From positions 1 to 7,163 of the forward strand of contig CAMWRN010000125.1 in the NCBI GenBank assembly GCA_947176675.1: a stretch of DNA of 7,163 nt, in the 5' to 3' direction. The notes beneath the pieces are model-generated. The model did not search any database. It was not told the DNA's origin and worked only from the letters and a program-made list of their open reading frames with translations. Source of the stretch: an uncultured Clostridia bacterium (GTDB taxonomy: Bacteria; Bacillota; Clostridia; Oscillospirales; Ruminococcaceae). Below are positions 1 to 6,128 of the stretch, piece after piece (position 1 is the first letter of the stretch; the number at the start of each line of letters is the position of its first letter). Made by a program: the position numbers and the translations under genes.

Positions 1-1
1 A

Positions 2-289
2 GCTTCGCTTATAGACCTGTCGGACGGCACGTTCCTGCTTATGGCGGACGGAGCGCTGTGCGCTGGGTGCTTTGCGGCAGGCTTCACGGCTGCAAAACGC
101 CGCGGAAGACAGGGTATGAAAACAGGTTTGGTGTGCGGAATAATTATTTTTTCGGCAGTTCTGCTGGGAGGACTTATCTTTGTAAGAAGCTTTTCCGCAG
201 GCGGCTTTTTTACCAAACTGTTAATAATATTGATATGTTCTTCAATAGGTGGAATATTTGGGGTCAATTCACCCCGAAGATTTCGTTAA
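2..289 (+). CDS. TIGR04086/DUF3792-like integral membrane protein, C-terminal part (5' end outside window)
   Basis: The reading frame is open from the window edge to a TAA stop at 287-289, so the start lies outside; the ATG at 41 is internal. The visible 95 residues are strongly hydrophobic, with about three membrane segments, a basic loop KRRGRQG between the first two, and a glycine-rich ending that includes GGIFGVN. That layout and ending resemble, from memory, the TIGR04086/DUF3792 (YrzE-like) family of small four-helix Firmicutes membrane proteins, usually about 115-130 residues, whose function is unknown. It lies 71 bases upstream of the SCIFF precursor, which has its own promoter, so co-transcription is not required. 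The family call is moderate; membrane location is well supported. Confidence 0.6.
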   Translation, partial: ASLIDLSDGTFLLMADGALCAGCFAAGFTAAKRRGRQGMKTGLVCGIIIFSAVLLGGLIFVRSFSAGGFFTKLLIILICSSIGGIFGVNSPRRFR

Positions 290-297
290 ATTGACTA

Positions 298-326
298 TTG
301 AAATATGTCGGATAGTGTGATATAAT
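298..326 (+). promoter_or_regulatory. Promoter of the SCIFF operon (extended -10)
   Basis: A -35 box TTGAAA (298-303) and a perfect -10 box TATAAT (321-326) are separated by 17 bases. A TGA directly before the -10 box makes it an extended -10 element (TGnTATAAT). Transcription would start near 333, giving a leader of about 28 bases with the Shine-Dalgarno CGGAGG at 347-352. A second -35-like TTGACT at 291-296 is 24 bases from the -10 box, too far to serve it. Confidence 0.8.
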
Positions 327-360
327 ATATGTTAAATACTTTTTATCGGAGGTTTTTCCA

Positions 361-498
361 ATGAAGCATATCGTTACGATCAACAAGGCTAATCTTAAGA
401 AAACTGCCGCTAAGGGCGGCTGCGGCAAGTGTCAGGCTTCCTGTCAGTCCGCATGCAAAACTTCCTGCACTGTTGCTAATCAGAAGTGCGAGAAGTAA
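361..498 (+). CDS. scfA: SCIFF ranthipeptide precursor (six cysteines in forty-five residues)
   Basis: This 45-residue peptide starts MKHIVTINKANLKK and contains exactly six cysteines at 21, 24, 28, 32, 36 and 43, which is the defining pattern of the SCIFF family (TIGR03973). It is the substrate of the maturase encoded 111 bases downstream. In characterised homologues (CteA, Tte1186a) the maturase links Cys32 to Thr37 by a thioether, now classed as a ranthipeptide (non-alpha) linkage. Both residues are present here, in C32-K-T-S-C36-T37. The N-terminal part lacks cysteine and would be the leader recognised by the maturase. The start is set by CGGAGG at 347-352, eight bases upstream, and the strong promoter at 298-326. 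No protease or exporter gene is adjacent. The biological role of mature SCIFF is not established, as far as I know. Confidence 0.95.
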   Translation: MKHIVTINKANLKKTAAKGGCGKCQASCQSACKTSCTVANQKCEK

Positions 499-529
499 TT
501 TATCGGTCCGTTAAGAATTTCGAGAGAGA

Positions 530-562
530 GCAAACGGGGGGACAGGAATGTCCCTTATTTGC
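530..562 (+). promoter_or_regulatory. Hairpin 1 in the scfA-scfB gap
   Basis: A perfect 6-bp stem GGGACA (539-544)/TGTCCC (549-554) closes a GGAA tetraloop. An outer 5-bp stem GCAAA (530-534)/TTTGC (558-562) flanks it across an internal loop. It begins 31 bases after the scfA stop. It could cap the 3' end of an abundant scfA transcript or take part in attenuation together with the hairpin at 568-582. Confidence 0.6.
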
Positions 563-567
563 TTTAT

Positions 568-586
568 CGGGATTTTTTCCCGTTTT
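568..586 (+). terminator. Possible attenuator/terminator hairpin between scfA and scfB
   Basis: The stem CGGGA (568-572)/TCCCG (578-582) closes a T-rich loop and is followed directly by TTTT and then CAATTTTT. The form is that of a weak intrinsic terminator. Lying between precursor and maturase, it would let many transcripts stop after scfA and so make substrate in excess over enzyme. The stem is only 5 bp, so termination would be partial. Confidence 0.5.
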
Positions 587-609
587 CAATTTTTAAATGA
601 GGTGCGTTT

Positions 610-2001
610 ATGATACATAAGTACAAGCTGGGCGGACTGAATATAGTCCTCGACGCAAACAGCGGCGGAGTTCATCTTGTGGACGAGCTTACCTACGATA
701 TGCTGGACAATGTTAAGCCTCCTTTTGAGGATAAATGTCCGCATAGGGTGGTCGAGAAGCTTTCACGCTTTTACGTTGAAAAGGACATAGAGTCCTGCTA
801 TGAAGAGGTCAAGGAGCTTTACAATGACGGCGTTCTTTTTTCCGAGGACGATTACGCTCAGTTTGCAAAGTATTCCGTTGCCGCTCCTGTAAAGGCTATG
901 TGTCTGCTTGTGGAACAGGACTGCAACCTCAGATGCGAATACTGCTTTGCCGGAACAGGCGATTACGGCATGGGAAAGCGTATGCATATGGATTTCAAAA
1001 CAGGCAAAAAGGCTATGGATTTTCTGCTTGAAAATTCGGGGGACAGAGAAAATCTGGAGCTTGACTTTTTCGGCGGCGAACCGCTTATGAACTGGGACGT
1101 TGTAAAACAGCTTGTGGAGTACGGCAGAAGCAGGGAAAAGGAATTCGGCAAGCGTTTCAGATTTACGATAACAACAAACGGCATACTCCTTGATGAGGAG
1201 AAAATGGATTTTATCAATAGGGAAATGTCCAACGTGGTAATGTCGGTGGACGGCAGAAAGGAAGTCAATGACCGCGTGAGAAAGCGCGTCGACGGCACAG
1301 GCTGCTACGACAATATCATGGGCAGGTTCAAGACTCTTGCACAAAAAAGAAACTATGAAAATTATTACGTCCGCGGGACGTTTACAAAATATAATCTTGA
1401 TTTTGCGGAGGACGTTCTGCATCTTTACAACGAGGGCTTCGACCAGATATCGGTAGAACCTGTAACAAGCGAAGCTTCCGCAAGCTATGCTCTGACCGAA
1501 AAGGAGCTTCTCGCTGTTTTCTCGGAGTACGAGCGTTTGGCTGAAATTATTCTCGAACATGACAAGCAGGGCAAGCATTTCAATTTCTTCCACTTCATGC
1601 TTGATCTGGATCAGGGTCCCTGCGCAATAAAGAGGCTTCGCGGCTGCGGCAGCGGAAACGAATACGTAGCCGTTACCCCTGATGGGGATATTTACCCATG
1701 TCATCAGTTTGTGGGATATGACGACTACAAAATGGGAAACATAAATGACGGAACGTTCAGCAGGGATATCAAGAACAGCTTTGCTGCAGCGCATATCTAT
1801 TCAAAGGATGATTGCGTGAAGTGTTGGGCAAGATTTTACTGCAGCGGCGGCTGCAACGCAAACAACTACATCTATACAGGAAATATTCTGACCGCTCATA
1901 AGCTTTCCTGCGAGGTGCAGAAAAAGCGTCTGGAATGCGCGATTATGATAAAGGCGTCGAAATACGCCTGTGAAGCGGAGCAGGCGAACGCGTCCGACTG
2001 A
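610..2001 (+). CDS. scfB: SCIFF peptide maturase, radical SAM/SPASM thioether-forming enzyme
   Basis: This 463-residue enzyme installs thioether cross-links in the SCIFF peptide by S-adenosylmethionine radical chemistry in the cytoplasm. The radical SAM cluster motif is C105-N-L-R-C109-E-Y-C112, followed by GGEP at 155-158, the usual SAM-binding strand. The C-terminal SPASM region carries C346, C364 and the C402-x2-C405-x5-C411-x3-C415 block, then C434; C338 and C443 are further candidate ligands. These would hold two auxiliary [4Fe-4S] clusters, as in the crystal structure of the homologue CteB. The first 90 or so residues match the position of the RiPP recognition element that binds the leader peptide. 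Length and domain order are those of TIGR03974. The ATG is preceded by TGAGGTG (598-604) five bases upstream. Adjacent scfA confirms the assignment. No key residue is missing. Confidence 0.95.
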   Translation: MIHKYKLGGLNIVLDANSGGVHLVDELTYDMLDNVKPPFEDKCPHRVVEKLSRFYVEKDIESCYEEVKELYNDGVLFSEDDYAQFAKYSVAAPVKAMCLLVEQDCNLRCEYCFAGTGDYGMGKRMHMDFKTGKKAMDFLLENSGDRENLELDFFGGEPLMNWDVVKQLVEYGRSREKEFGKRFRFTITTNGILLDEEKMDFINREMSNVVMSVDGRKEVNDRVRKRVDGTGCYDNIMGRFKTLAQKRNYENYYVRGTFTKYNLDFAEDVLHLYNEGFDQISVEPVTSEASASYALTEKELLAVFSEYERLAEIILEHDKQGKHFNFFHFMLDLDQGPCAIKRLRGCGSGNEYVAVTPDGDIYPCHQFVGYDDYKMGNINDGTFSRDIKNSFAAAHIYSKDDCVKCWARFYCSGGCNANNYIYTGNILTAHKLSCEVQKKRLECAIMIKASKYACEAEQANASD

Positions 2002-2019
2002 TGGACAGGCGGAGGAATT

Positions 2020-2247
2020 ATGCCGAAAATGAGAATGAAAGCCTCTGAGGATAAGGATAAGATCCGTCAGCTAAGGCAGGACATCAAGGATATGAAGATC
2101 GACATGAAAGAGACGTTTTCCGTTATGGAAACCATGGAAAAGCCGGAGAAAAAGCGGCAGTCTCAAAAAAAACTATGGATTCCGATATTTGTTGCGGCAG
2201 TTCTTATTATTGCCGCAGCCGCATATATATTGCTTACTGCGCTGTAA
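2020..2247 (+). CDS. Small single-pass (tail-anchored-like) membrane protein of the SCIFF operon, unknown function
   Basis: I do not recognise a family. The 75 residues split into a highly charged, probably helical N-terminal part (about 1-51, with KIRQLRQDIKDMKIDMK suggesting a short coiled coil) and one hydrophobic helix (about 52-73, starting LWIPIFVAAV) that ends two residues before the C terminus. The basic stretch KPEKKRQSQKK just before the helix predicts a cytoplasmic N-terminal domain with the tail in the membrane. The gene starts 18 bases after scfB with GGAGGA at 2011-2016, so it should be translated from the same transcript. Membrane tethering of the maturase or peptide, or help with export, are possibilities only. 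ATGs at 2029 and 2035 are alternative starts, but the first is nearest the Shine-Dalgarno. Confidence 0.8.
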   Translation: MPKMRMKASEDKDKIRQLRQDIKDMKIDMKETFSVMETMEKPEKKRQSQKKLWIPIFVAAVLIIAAAAYILLTAL

Positions 2248-2253
2248 TTTTTA

Positions 2254-2275
2254 AAGGGTACCCGACGGTACCCTT
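2254..2275 (+). terminator. Hairpin terminator after the SCIFF operon
   Basis: A perfect 9-bp inverted repeat AAGGGTACC (2254-2262)/GGTACCCTT (2267-2275) closes a CGAC loop six bases after the stop of the small membrane protein and is followed by ATTTA. The U-tract is short, so termination may be leaky. No good promoter is visible before the next gene, so read-through could supply that gene. Confidence 0.65.
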
Positions 2276-2291
2276 ATTTAGTGTTAGGAAA

Positions 2292-2298
2292 AAGGGGG
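2292..2298 (+). promoter_or_regulatory. Shine-Dalgarno deciding the start of the CDF transporter
   Basis: AAGGGGG lies 12 bases before the ATG at 2311. It lies inside the frame that would follow the GTG at 2281, and that GTG has no Shine-Dalgarno because it directly abuts the terminator hairpin. This favours the ATG despite the rather long spacing. Confidence 0.55.
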
Positions 2299-2310
2299 AC
2301 AACGATTATT

Positions 2311-3486
2311 ATGATCAGATTTCTGACAAAAACTTTTATTAAAGACAGTGAGAACGTGTCCGACAAAAATGTAAGACAAAGCTACAGCGTGCTTGGGGGA
2401 GTGCTTGGGGCAATATGCAATCTTTTCCTGTTCGGACTTAAACTTGCGGTGGGTACACTTATGCACAGCATTGCCGTTACGTCCGACGCATTTAACAACC
2501 TTTCCGATATGGGAAGCTGTCTTGTGGCTATTATCGGCGCGAAAATGTCCACCCGACGTCCCGACAGAGAACACCCTTTCGGTCACGGCAGGATAGAGTA
2601 CATCTCCTCGCTGATAGTTTCGTTTATCATTCTGCTGGTAGGCTTTGAGCTTTTCAAGGGAAGCGTTGAAAAGATTGCAAATCCCGAGGAAGTTATTTTC
2701 AGTCTGCCTATGATAGTAATTCTTGCGGCGTCGGTGCTGGTCAAATTGTGGATGTATTTCTGCTACAGCTTTATAGCGAAAAAAATTAATTCCACTGTTA
2801 TGAAAGCTACTGCTCGCGACAGCATAAACGATGTTATTTCCACAAGTGCGGTGGTAGCGGCTACCGTTATAGGAAAATTCCTGCCGTTTCAGATCGACGG
2901 CTTTGTGGGTATAGCGGTTGCGGCGTATATTGTCTACGGCGGCTACAATCTTGCAAAGGAGACTATCGATCTGCTTCTGGGTACTCCGCCCTCCCGCGAG
3001 ACTATAGATTCGTTGAGCAGGATAATCATGTCCCGAGATGAAATTGTCGGCGTACACGATCTTATGGTACACGATTACGGTCCGGGAAGAGTGTTTGCTT
3101 CCGTACACGCTGAAGTTCCGGACGATTCAAATATGGTGCATATACATGAAATAATTGACGATGTGGAACGGCAGATACTTGGCGAAACGGGTATACGGAC
3201 GGTAATTCACACCGACCCCATAACCGTCAACAACGAGTATGTGGACGGTCTTAAAGCTATGGTTCTGGAATGCGCACAGGAGATTTTTTCTGACTGCACT
3301 ATACATGATTTTAGAATTACTGATGGTGAAAACCGCATAAACTTGATATTCGATCTTGTATTGACAGACGTGGGGAATCCCTCGGAGCGAGACAGGATTG
3401 TAAACAGGATCAAGCAAAATATCCATAGCAGGGACGAACGGTTCAATACAGTTATCACAGTGGAAGAGGACTACAGTGGAAAGTAA
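2311..3486 (+). CDS. Cation diffusion facilitator (CDF) transporter, likely Mn2+ efflux (MntE-like)
   Basis: This 391-residue inner-membrane protein would export a divalent metal in exchange for protons. It shows the CDF hallmarks: helix 2 with TSDAFNNLSDMGS (58-69), the conserved HPFGHGR loop (88-94), helix 5 with ARDSIND (168-174), and a soluble C-terminal domain from about residue 225 (VHDLMVHDYGPGR, then HIHE). The four metal-site positions read N62/D66 in helix 2 and D170/D174 in helix 5. An N-D-D-D set is reported for the Mn2+ exporter MntE, whereas Zn2+ CDFs usually have histidine in helix 5. Mn2+ specificity is inferred from that. I chose the ATG because the protein then starts MIRFLTKTFIKD, as clostridial relatives do; the GTG at 2281 would add ten residues. 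The end overlaps the next gene by 11 bases. Confidence 0.88.
   Translation: MIRFLTKTFIKDSENVSDKNVRQSYSVLGGVLGAICNLFLFGLKLAVGTLMHSIAVTSDAFNNLSDMGSCLVAIIGAKMSTRRPDREHPFGHGRIEYISSLIVSFIILLVGFELFKGSVEKIANPEEVIFSLPMIVILAASVLVKLWMYFCYSFIAKKINSTVMKATARDSINDVISTSAVVAATVIGKFLPFQIDGFVGIAVAAYIVYGGYNLAKETIDLLLGTPPSRETIDSLSRIIMSRDEIVGVHDLMVHDYGPGRVFASVHAEVPDDSNMVHIHEIIDDVERQILGETGIRTVIHTDPITVNNEYVDGLKAMVLECAQEIFSDCTIHDFRITDGENRINLIFDLVLTDVGNPSERDRIVNRIKQNIHSRDERFNTVITVEEDYSGK
3464..3470 (+). promoter_or_regulatory. Shine-Dalgarno deciding the GTG start of the YgjP-like gene
   Basis: AAGAGGA lies within the last codons of the CDF gene and ends five bases before the GTG at 3476, the ideal spacing. It supports a GTG start and translational coupling to the transporter. 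Confidence 0.65.
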
Positions 3487-4213
3487 CAGTATAAGGACGC
3501 TTTTATGCGGCGGCAGGGAGATACGGTGGGTGCTGACCAGAAAAAAGGTCAAGAACGTAAACCTGCGGGTAAAACCCGACGGTATCGTCTATATAAGCGC
3601 GAATACTCGGGTGTCAGTGAAGTTTATCGAAGATTTTATCAGAGAAAAATCAGAGTTTATTTTTTCCGCACTTAACGGTTTTTCAGGGCGTGAGAACGCC
3701 CTTGTTCTGCCTAAAGCTTCGGAAGATTTCAGCAGCGGCGATACAATCTGTTATTTTGGAAAGGATTATACCTTACGTATAGAAATTGACGAGGGTATAT
3801 CCTATGCGGCACAGGAAAGCGCTGCGGTTGAAAAAGATGAAATTGTTGTAACCGTCAGATACGGCGGCAGGGTCGGCAGAGTGCTGGAAAAATTTTATGC
3901 CGAGGAAACGCGTAAGCTGTTTGAGACTCTGAACAGACGCACACAATTGATGTTCCTTGCCAAGGGCTACGACGTTGGGCTTGCTGACTTGCAGATACGA
4001 GAAATGCGGTCACAGTGGGGGAGTTGTCATATTTCAGACGGAAAGATAGTGATGAACAGCAGACTTGCGCTGTATCCTGAAATATGCGCCGCGTATGTGT
4101 TTGTGCATGAGTATGCGCATTTTATCGTGCCGAATCACAGCGCGGCATTTTATGCGGTTGTAAGCGATATTATGCCGGATTATAAGATTTGTGTGGAGAT
4201 GTTGAAAAGGTAA
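3476..4213 (+). CDS. YgjP/DUF45 (M48-type) zinc metallopeptidase
   Basis: This 245-residue protein fits the YgjP-like metallopeptidase family (PF01863, formerly DUF45). The C-terminal half contains the family block MRSQWGSC (177-184) and the zinc motif H211-E-Y-A-H215, followed by NHS with the probable third ligand H221. The N-terminal part (RKKVKNVNLRVKPDG, about 22-36) is the usual beta-rich lead-in of the family. There is no signal peptide or membrane helix, so the protein should be cytoplasmic. Its substrate is not known. It starts at GTG, overlaps the CDF gene by 11 bases and is therefore translationally coupled to it; this co-occurrence may be only genomic convenience. All catalytic residues are intact. 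No convincing terminator follows; a weak GC hairpin at 4232-4247 has no T-run. Confidence 0.88.
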   Translation: MESNSIRTLLCGGREIRWVLTRKKVKNVNLRVKPDGIVYISANTRVSVKFIEDFIREKSEFIFSALNGFSGRENALVLPKASEDFSSGDTICYFGKDYTLRIEIDEGISYAAQESAAVEKDEIVVTVRYGGRVGRVLEKFYAEETRKLFETLNRRTQLMFLAKGYDVGLADLQIREMRSQWGSCHISDGKIVMNSRLALYPEICAAYVFVHEYAHFIVPNHSAAFYAVVSDIMPDYKICVEMLKR

Positions 4214-4285
4214 ACTCTCCGAAACATTTCAGGCGGCAATGCCGTCCGAATCCAATTGATTTCCCTGCAAACCATGCCATTGCTA

Positions 4286-4314
4286 TTGACTATTACCTAC
4301 TAATATGGTATAAT
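4286..4314 (+). promoter_or_regulatory. Promoter of the SmsCB/SufC operon (extended -10)
   Basis: A -35 box TTGACT (4286-4291) and a perfect -10 box TATAAT (4309-4314) are separated by 17 bases, with TGG just before the -10 box (extended -10). Transcription from about 4321 would give a leader of roughly 85 bases before the SufC start. I found no recognisable riboswitch in that leader. The remainder of the 4214-4404 gap shows nothing else I can support. Confidence 0.82.
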
Positions 4315-4404
4315 ATACTTATTATCAGTACAGTGCGAATTTGCGGACATAAATTGCAGATAATGTTTTATGAACATCACAGCGGAAAAGAGGAATTTTA
4401 AAAT

Positions 4405-5142
4405 ATGCTTGAGCTTAAAAATATTCACTGGAAGCTTTCCGAGGGCGAGGAAATTCTTAAAGGCGTGGACTTTACGATCCCCGACGGAAAGCTTACCGTG
4501 GTCACGGGTCCCAACGGCGGAGGAAAAACCTCTATTGCAAAGATGATAGCGGGTCTCTATTCCCCATCTGAGGGAAAAATTTTTCTGGACAGCAAGGACA
4601 TCACCGAACGCAATATCACCGAACGTGCAAAGGACGGTATCGCCTACGCCTTTCAGCAGCCCGTCCGATTTAAGGGACTTACAGTCCGCGACCTGATAGA
4701 AATGTCCGCAGAGCAGAAGCTGAAAGAGGAAAAGATTTGCGAGATCCTCGGCGAGGTCGGTCTGTGCGCACGCGAATATATGGACAGAGAAGCCGACGCA
4801 AGTCTTTCGGGCGGAGAAAGCAAGCGTATCGAGATCGCTACTGTTCTTGCAAGAAAAAATGCGTCAATGCTTGTCTTTGACGAGCCCGAAGCGGGTATCG
4901 ACCTGTGGAGCTTCGGCAGTCTAATCAGCGCGTTTGAACGTCTTAAAAACGAGGACGGACGTTCTTTGCTGGTCATCTCGCATCAGGAGAGGATCATGGA
5001 GATCGCCGACTATATAATAGTTATATCGGATGGAAGGGTTTCCGCCGAGGGAAGCAGAGAGGATATCCTTCCAACGCTTCTGAAAGAAAACAGCTCCGAG
5101 GGAAAATGTCCCCTCGGCAGATCGGTAAAGGAGGAATTCTGA
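4405..5142 (+). CDS. sufC: SufC-type Fe-S cluster assembly ATPase (SmsC-like)
   Basis: This 245-residue soluble ABC ATPase powers conformational change in the SufB/SufD-type scaffold during Fe-S cluster assembly. Visible motifs are Walker A GPNGGGKT (35-42), the Q-loop FQQP (83-86), the ABC signature LSGGE (134-138), Walker B MLVFDEPE (155-162, with catalytic E160) and the switch H193. It has no membrane domain or transporter partner; its partner is the SufB/D-like protein encoded one base after its stop, which separates it from ordinary ABC importers. The C-terminal tail contains one cysteine in KCPLGR, of unknown meaning. AAGAGGA at 4388-4394 precedes the ATG by about ten bases. The two-gene layout without sufS, sufU or a second SufB/D paralogue matches the minimal SMS system, so smsC is an equally valid name. 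Confidence 0.88.
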   Translation: MLELKNIHWKLSEGEEILKGVDFTIPDGKLTVVTGPNGGGKTSIAKMIAGLYSPSEGKIFLDSKDITERNITERAKDGIAYAFQQPVRFKGLTVRDLIEMSAEQKLKEEKICEILGEVGLCAREYMDREADASLSGGESKRIEIATVLARKNASMLVFDEPEAGIDLWSFGSLISAFERLKNEDGRSLLVISHQERIMEIADYIIVISDGRVSAEGSREDILPTLLKENSSEGKCPLGRSVKEEF

Positions 5143-5143
5143 T

Positions 5144-6064
5144 ATGGACAGCATTACCGAAAAGCTTTTGGGAATTGTCTCCGACTGGAAAGGCGCGTCC
5201 TTCAAAGGCGCCTATAATATCCGCGAGAACAGCGGCTGCGCCGGCAGACAGTCCTCGGAAAATATAAAGATCGAAAACAAGTCCGACAATCCGGGTATTA
5301 TTATCAAAATAGGTTCCGGCGCACAGAAGGAGACGGTGTATATTCCCGCCTGCGTTACGCACGGCGGCGTAAATGATCTGGTCTACAACGACTTTTATGT
5401 TGAGGAGGGTGCGGACGTTATTATCGTTGCAGGCTGCGGAGTGCATTCAGACGACGAAGAGGAAGCCCGCCACAATGGTATACACCGCTTTTTCGTGGGA
5501 AAGAACGCCCGTGTGCTCTATAAGGAAAAACACATCGGTACGGGAAACGGCAGCGGCGCAAAGCGTATCGACCCTGTTACCGATGTCATTATGGACGAAA
5601 ATTCCTACATGGAAATGGATACCATGCAGATAAGCGGAGTTACAAGCACAAACCGTCTTACCACCGCAAAGCTGGGCGCGGGCGCGAAGCTTGTTATCCG
5701 CGAAAGGCTTCTCACTGACGGCGACGAAACTGCCAAATCGGATTTCTCGGTATCTCTTGACGGAGAGGATTCCGGCGTGGATCTGGTTTCCCGTTCCGTT
5801 GCAAAGGGTAATTCCTATCAGGAATACCACTCGGTCATCAAAGGCAACTGCCGCTGTACAGGACATTCCGAATGCGACGCCATTCTTGCCGACAACGGCA
5901 GGGTAAACGCCGCTCCCGAGCTTTATGCGGGGAACATTGACGCGTCCCTTATACATGAAGCAGCTATCGGAAAGATCGCGGGGGAGCAGATAATCAAACT
6001 GCGGACTCTCGGTCTTACCGAGGAGGAAGCGGAGCAGAAGATCATCGACGGATTTTTGAAGTAA
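5144..6064 (+). CDS. smsB: Short SufB/SufD-family Fe-S scaffold protein (SmsB-like)
   Basis: At 306 residues this is much shorter than E. coli SufB (about 495) or SufD (about 420) and retains mainly the beta-helix core and the C-terminal helical part. The ending is clearly SufB-like: HSECDAILAD (241-250), then IHEAAIGKI (270-278), EQ and the LGLTEEEA...IIDGF tail. By motif alignment C244 corresponds to E. coli SufB Cys405, and H271-E272 to the conserved His433-Glu434 pair, so the residues tied to cluster assembly are kept. Other cysteines are C32, C70, C98, C236 and C238. The protein probably forms a homodimer with two SufC subunits as a SmsC2B2 complex (inference from the described SMS system). 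The start is fixed by AAAGGAGGA (5127-5135), one base separates it from the ATPase stop, and a terminator follows. Many databases would label it SufD family. Confidence 0.88.
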   Translation: MDSITEKLLGIVSDWKGASFKGAYNIRENSGCAGRQSSENIKIENKSDNPGIIIKIGSGAQKETVYIPACVTHGGVNDLVYNDFYVEEGADVIIVAGCGVHSDDEEEARHNGIHRFFVGKNARVLYKEKHIGTGNGSGAKRIDPVTDVIMDENSYMEMDTMQISGVTSTNRLTTAKLGAGAKLVIRERLLTDGDETAKSDFSVSLDGEDSGVDLVSRSVAKGNSYQEYHSVIKGNCRCTGHSECDAILADNGRVNAAPELYAGNIDASLIHEAAIGKIAGEQIIKLRTLGLTEEEAEQKIIDGFLK

Positions 6065-6069
6065 CTAAA

Positions 6070-6104
6070 AAACGGGACTGTCTCGCTGTGAGTCAGTCCC
6101 GTTT
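6070..6104. terminator. Bidirectional intrinsic terminator between convergent genes
   Basis: A perfect 11-bp inverted repeat AAACGGGACTG (6070-6080)/CAGTCCCGTTT (6094-6104) closes a 13-base loop that can itself form CTC/GAG pairs. It begins six bases after the smsB stop. On the plus strand the T-run is short (GTTTGCTGTT); on the minus strand the stem is followed by five T's. It sits 24 bases beyond the stop of the convergent minus-strand gene, so it likely serves both. Confidence 0.85.
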
Positions 6105-6128
6105 GCTGTTATGAGATTTTATACATTG

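Noticed and set aside
260..275. GGGGT/ACCCC hairpin near the 3' end of the first gene
   Set aside because: It lies within the coding frame and has no T-run after it, so it is unlikely to be a terminator.
763..1794. A 343-codon open frame on the minus strand opposite the SCIFF maturase
   Set aside because: It lies entirely within scfB, has no Shine-Dalgarno or promoter that I can see, and its product is low-complexity-like with no recognisable motif. The plus-strand product is unambiguous.
2281..2310. GTG at 2281 as start of the CDF transporter
   Set aside because: It directly follows the terminator hairpin with no Shine-Dalgarno, and the extra ten residues do not look like part of the family's N terminus.
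2284..3108. A 274-codon minus-strand open frame opposite the CDF gene
   Set aside because: It is a shadow of the conserved transporter frame; its basic, cysteine- and histidine-scattered translation matches no domain.
4232..4247. GC-rich hairpin (GGCGGC/GCCGTC) after the peptidase gene
   Set aside because: The stem is six pairs including a G-T wobble and no T-run follows; evidence for a terminator is too weak.
4189..4401. A 70-codon plus-strand open frame between the peptidase and sufC
   Set aside because: It overlaps the peptidase end and runs through the clear promoter at 4286-4314. Its translation has no protein-like features and its start lacks a Shine-Dalgarno.
4321..4404. Riboswitch in the leader of the Fe-S operon
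   Set aside because: The leader of about 85 bases shows no strong paired elements or known conserved riboswitch core that I can recognise.
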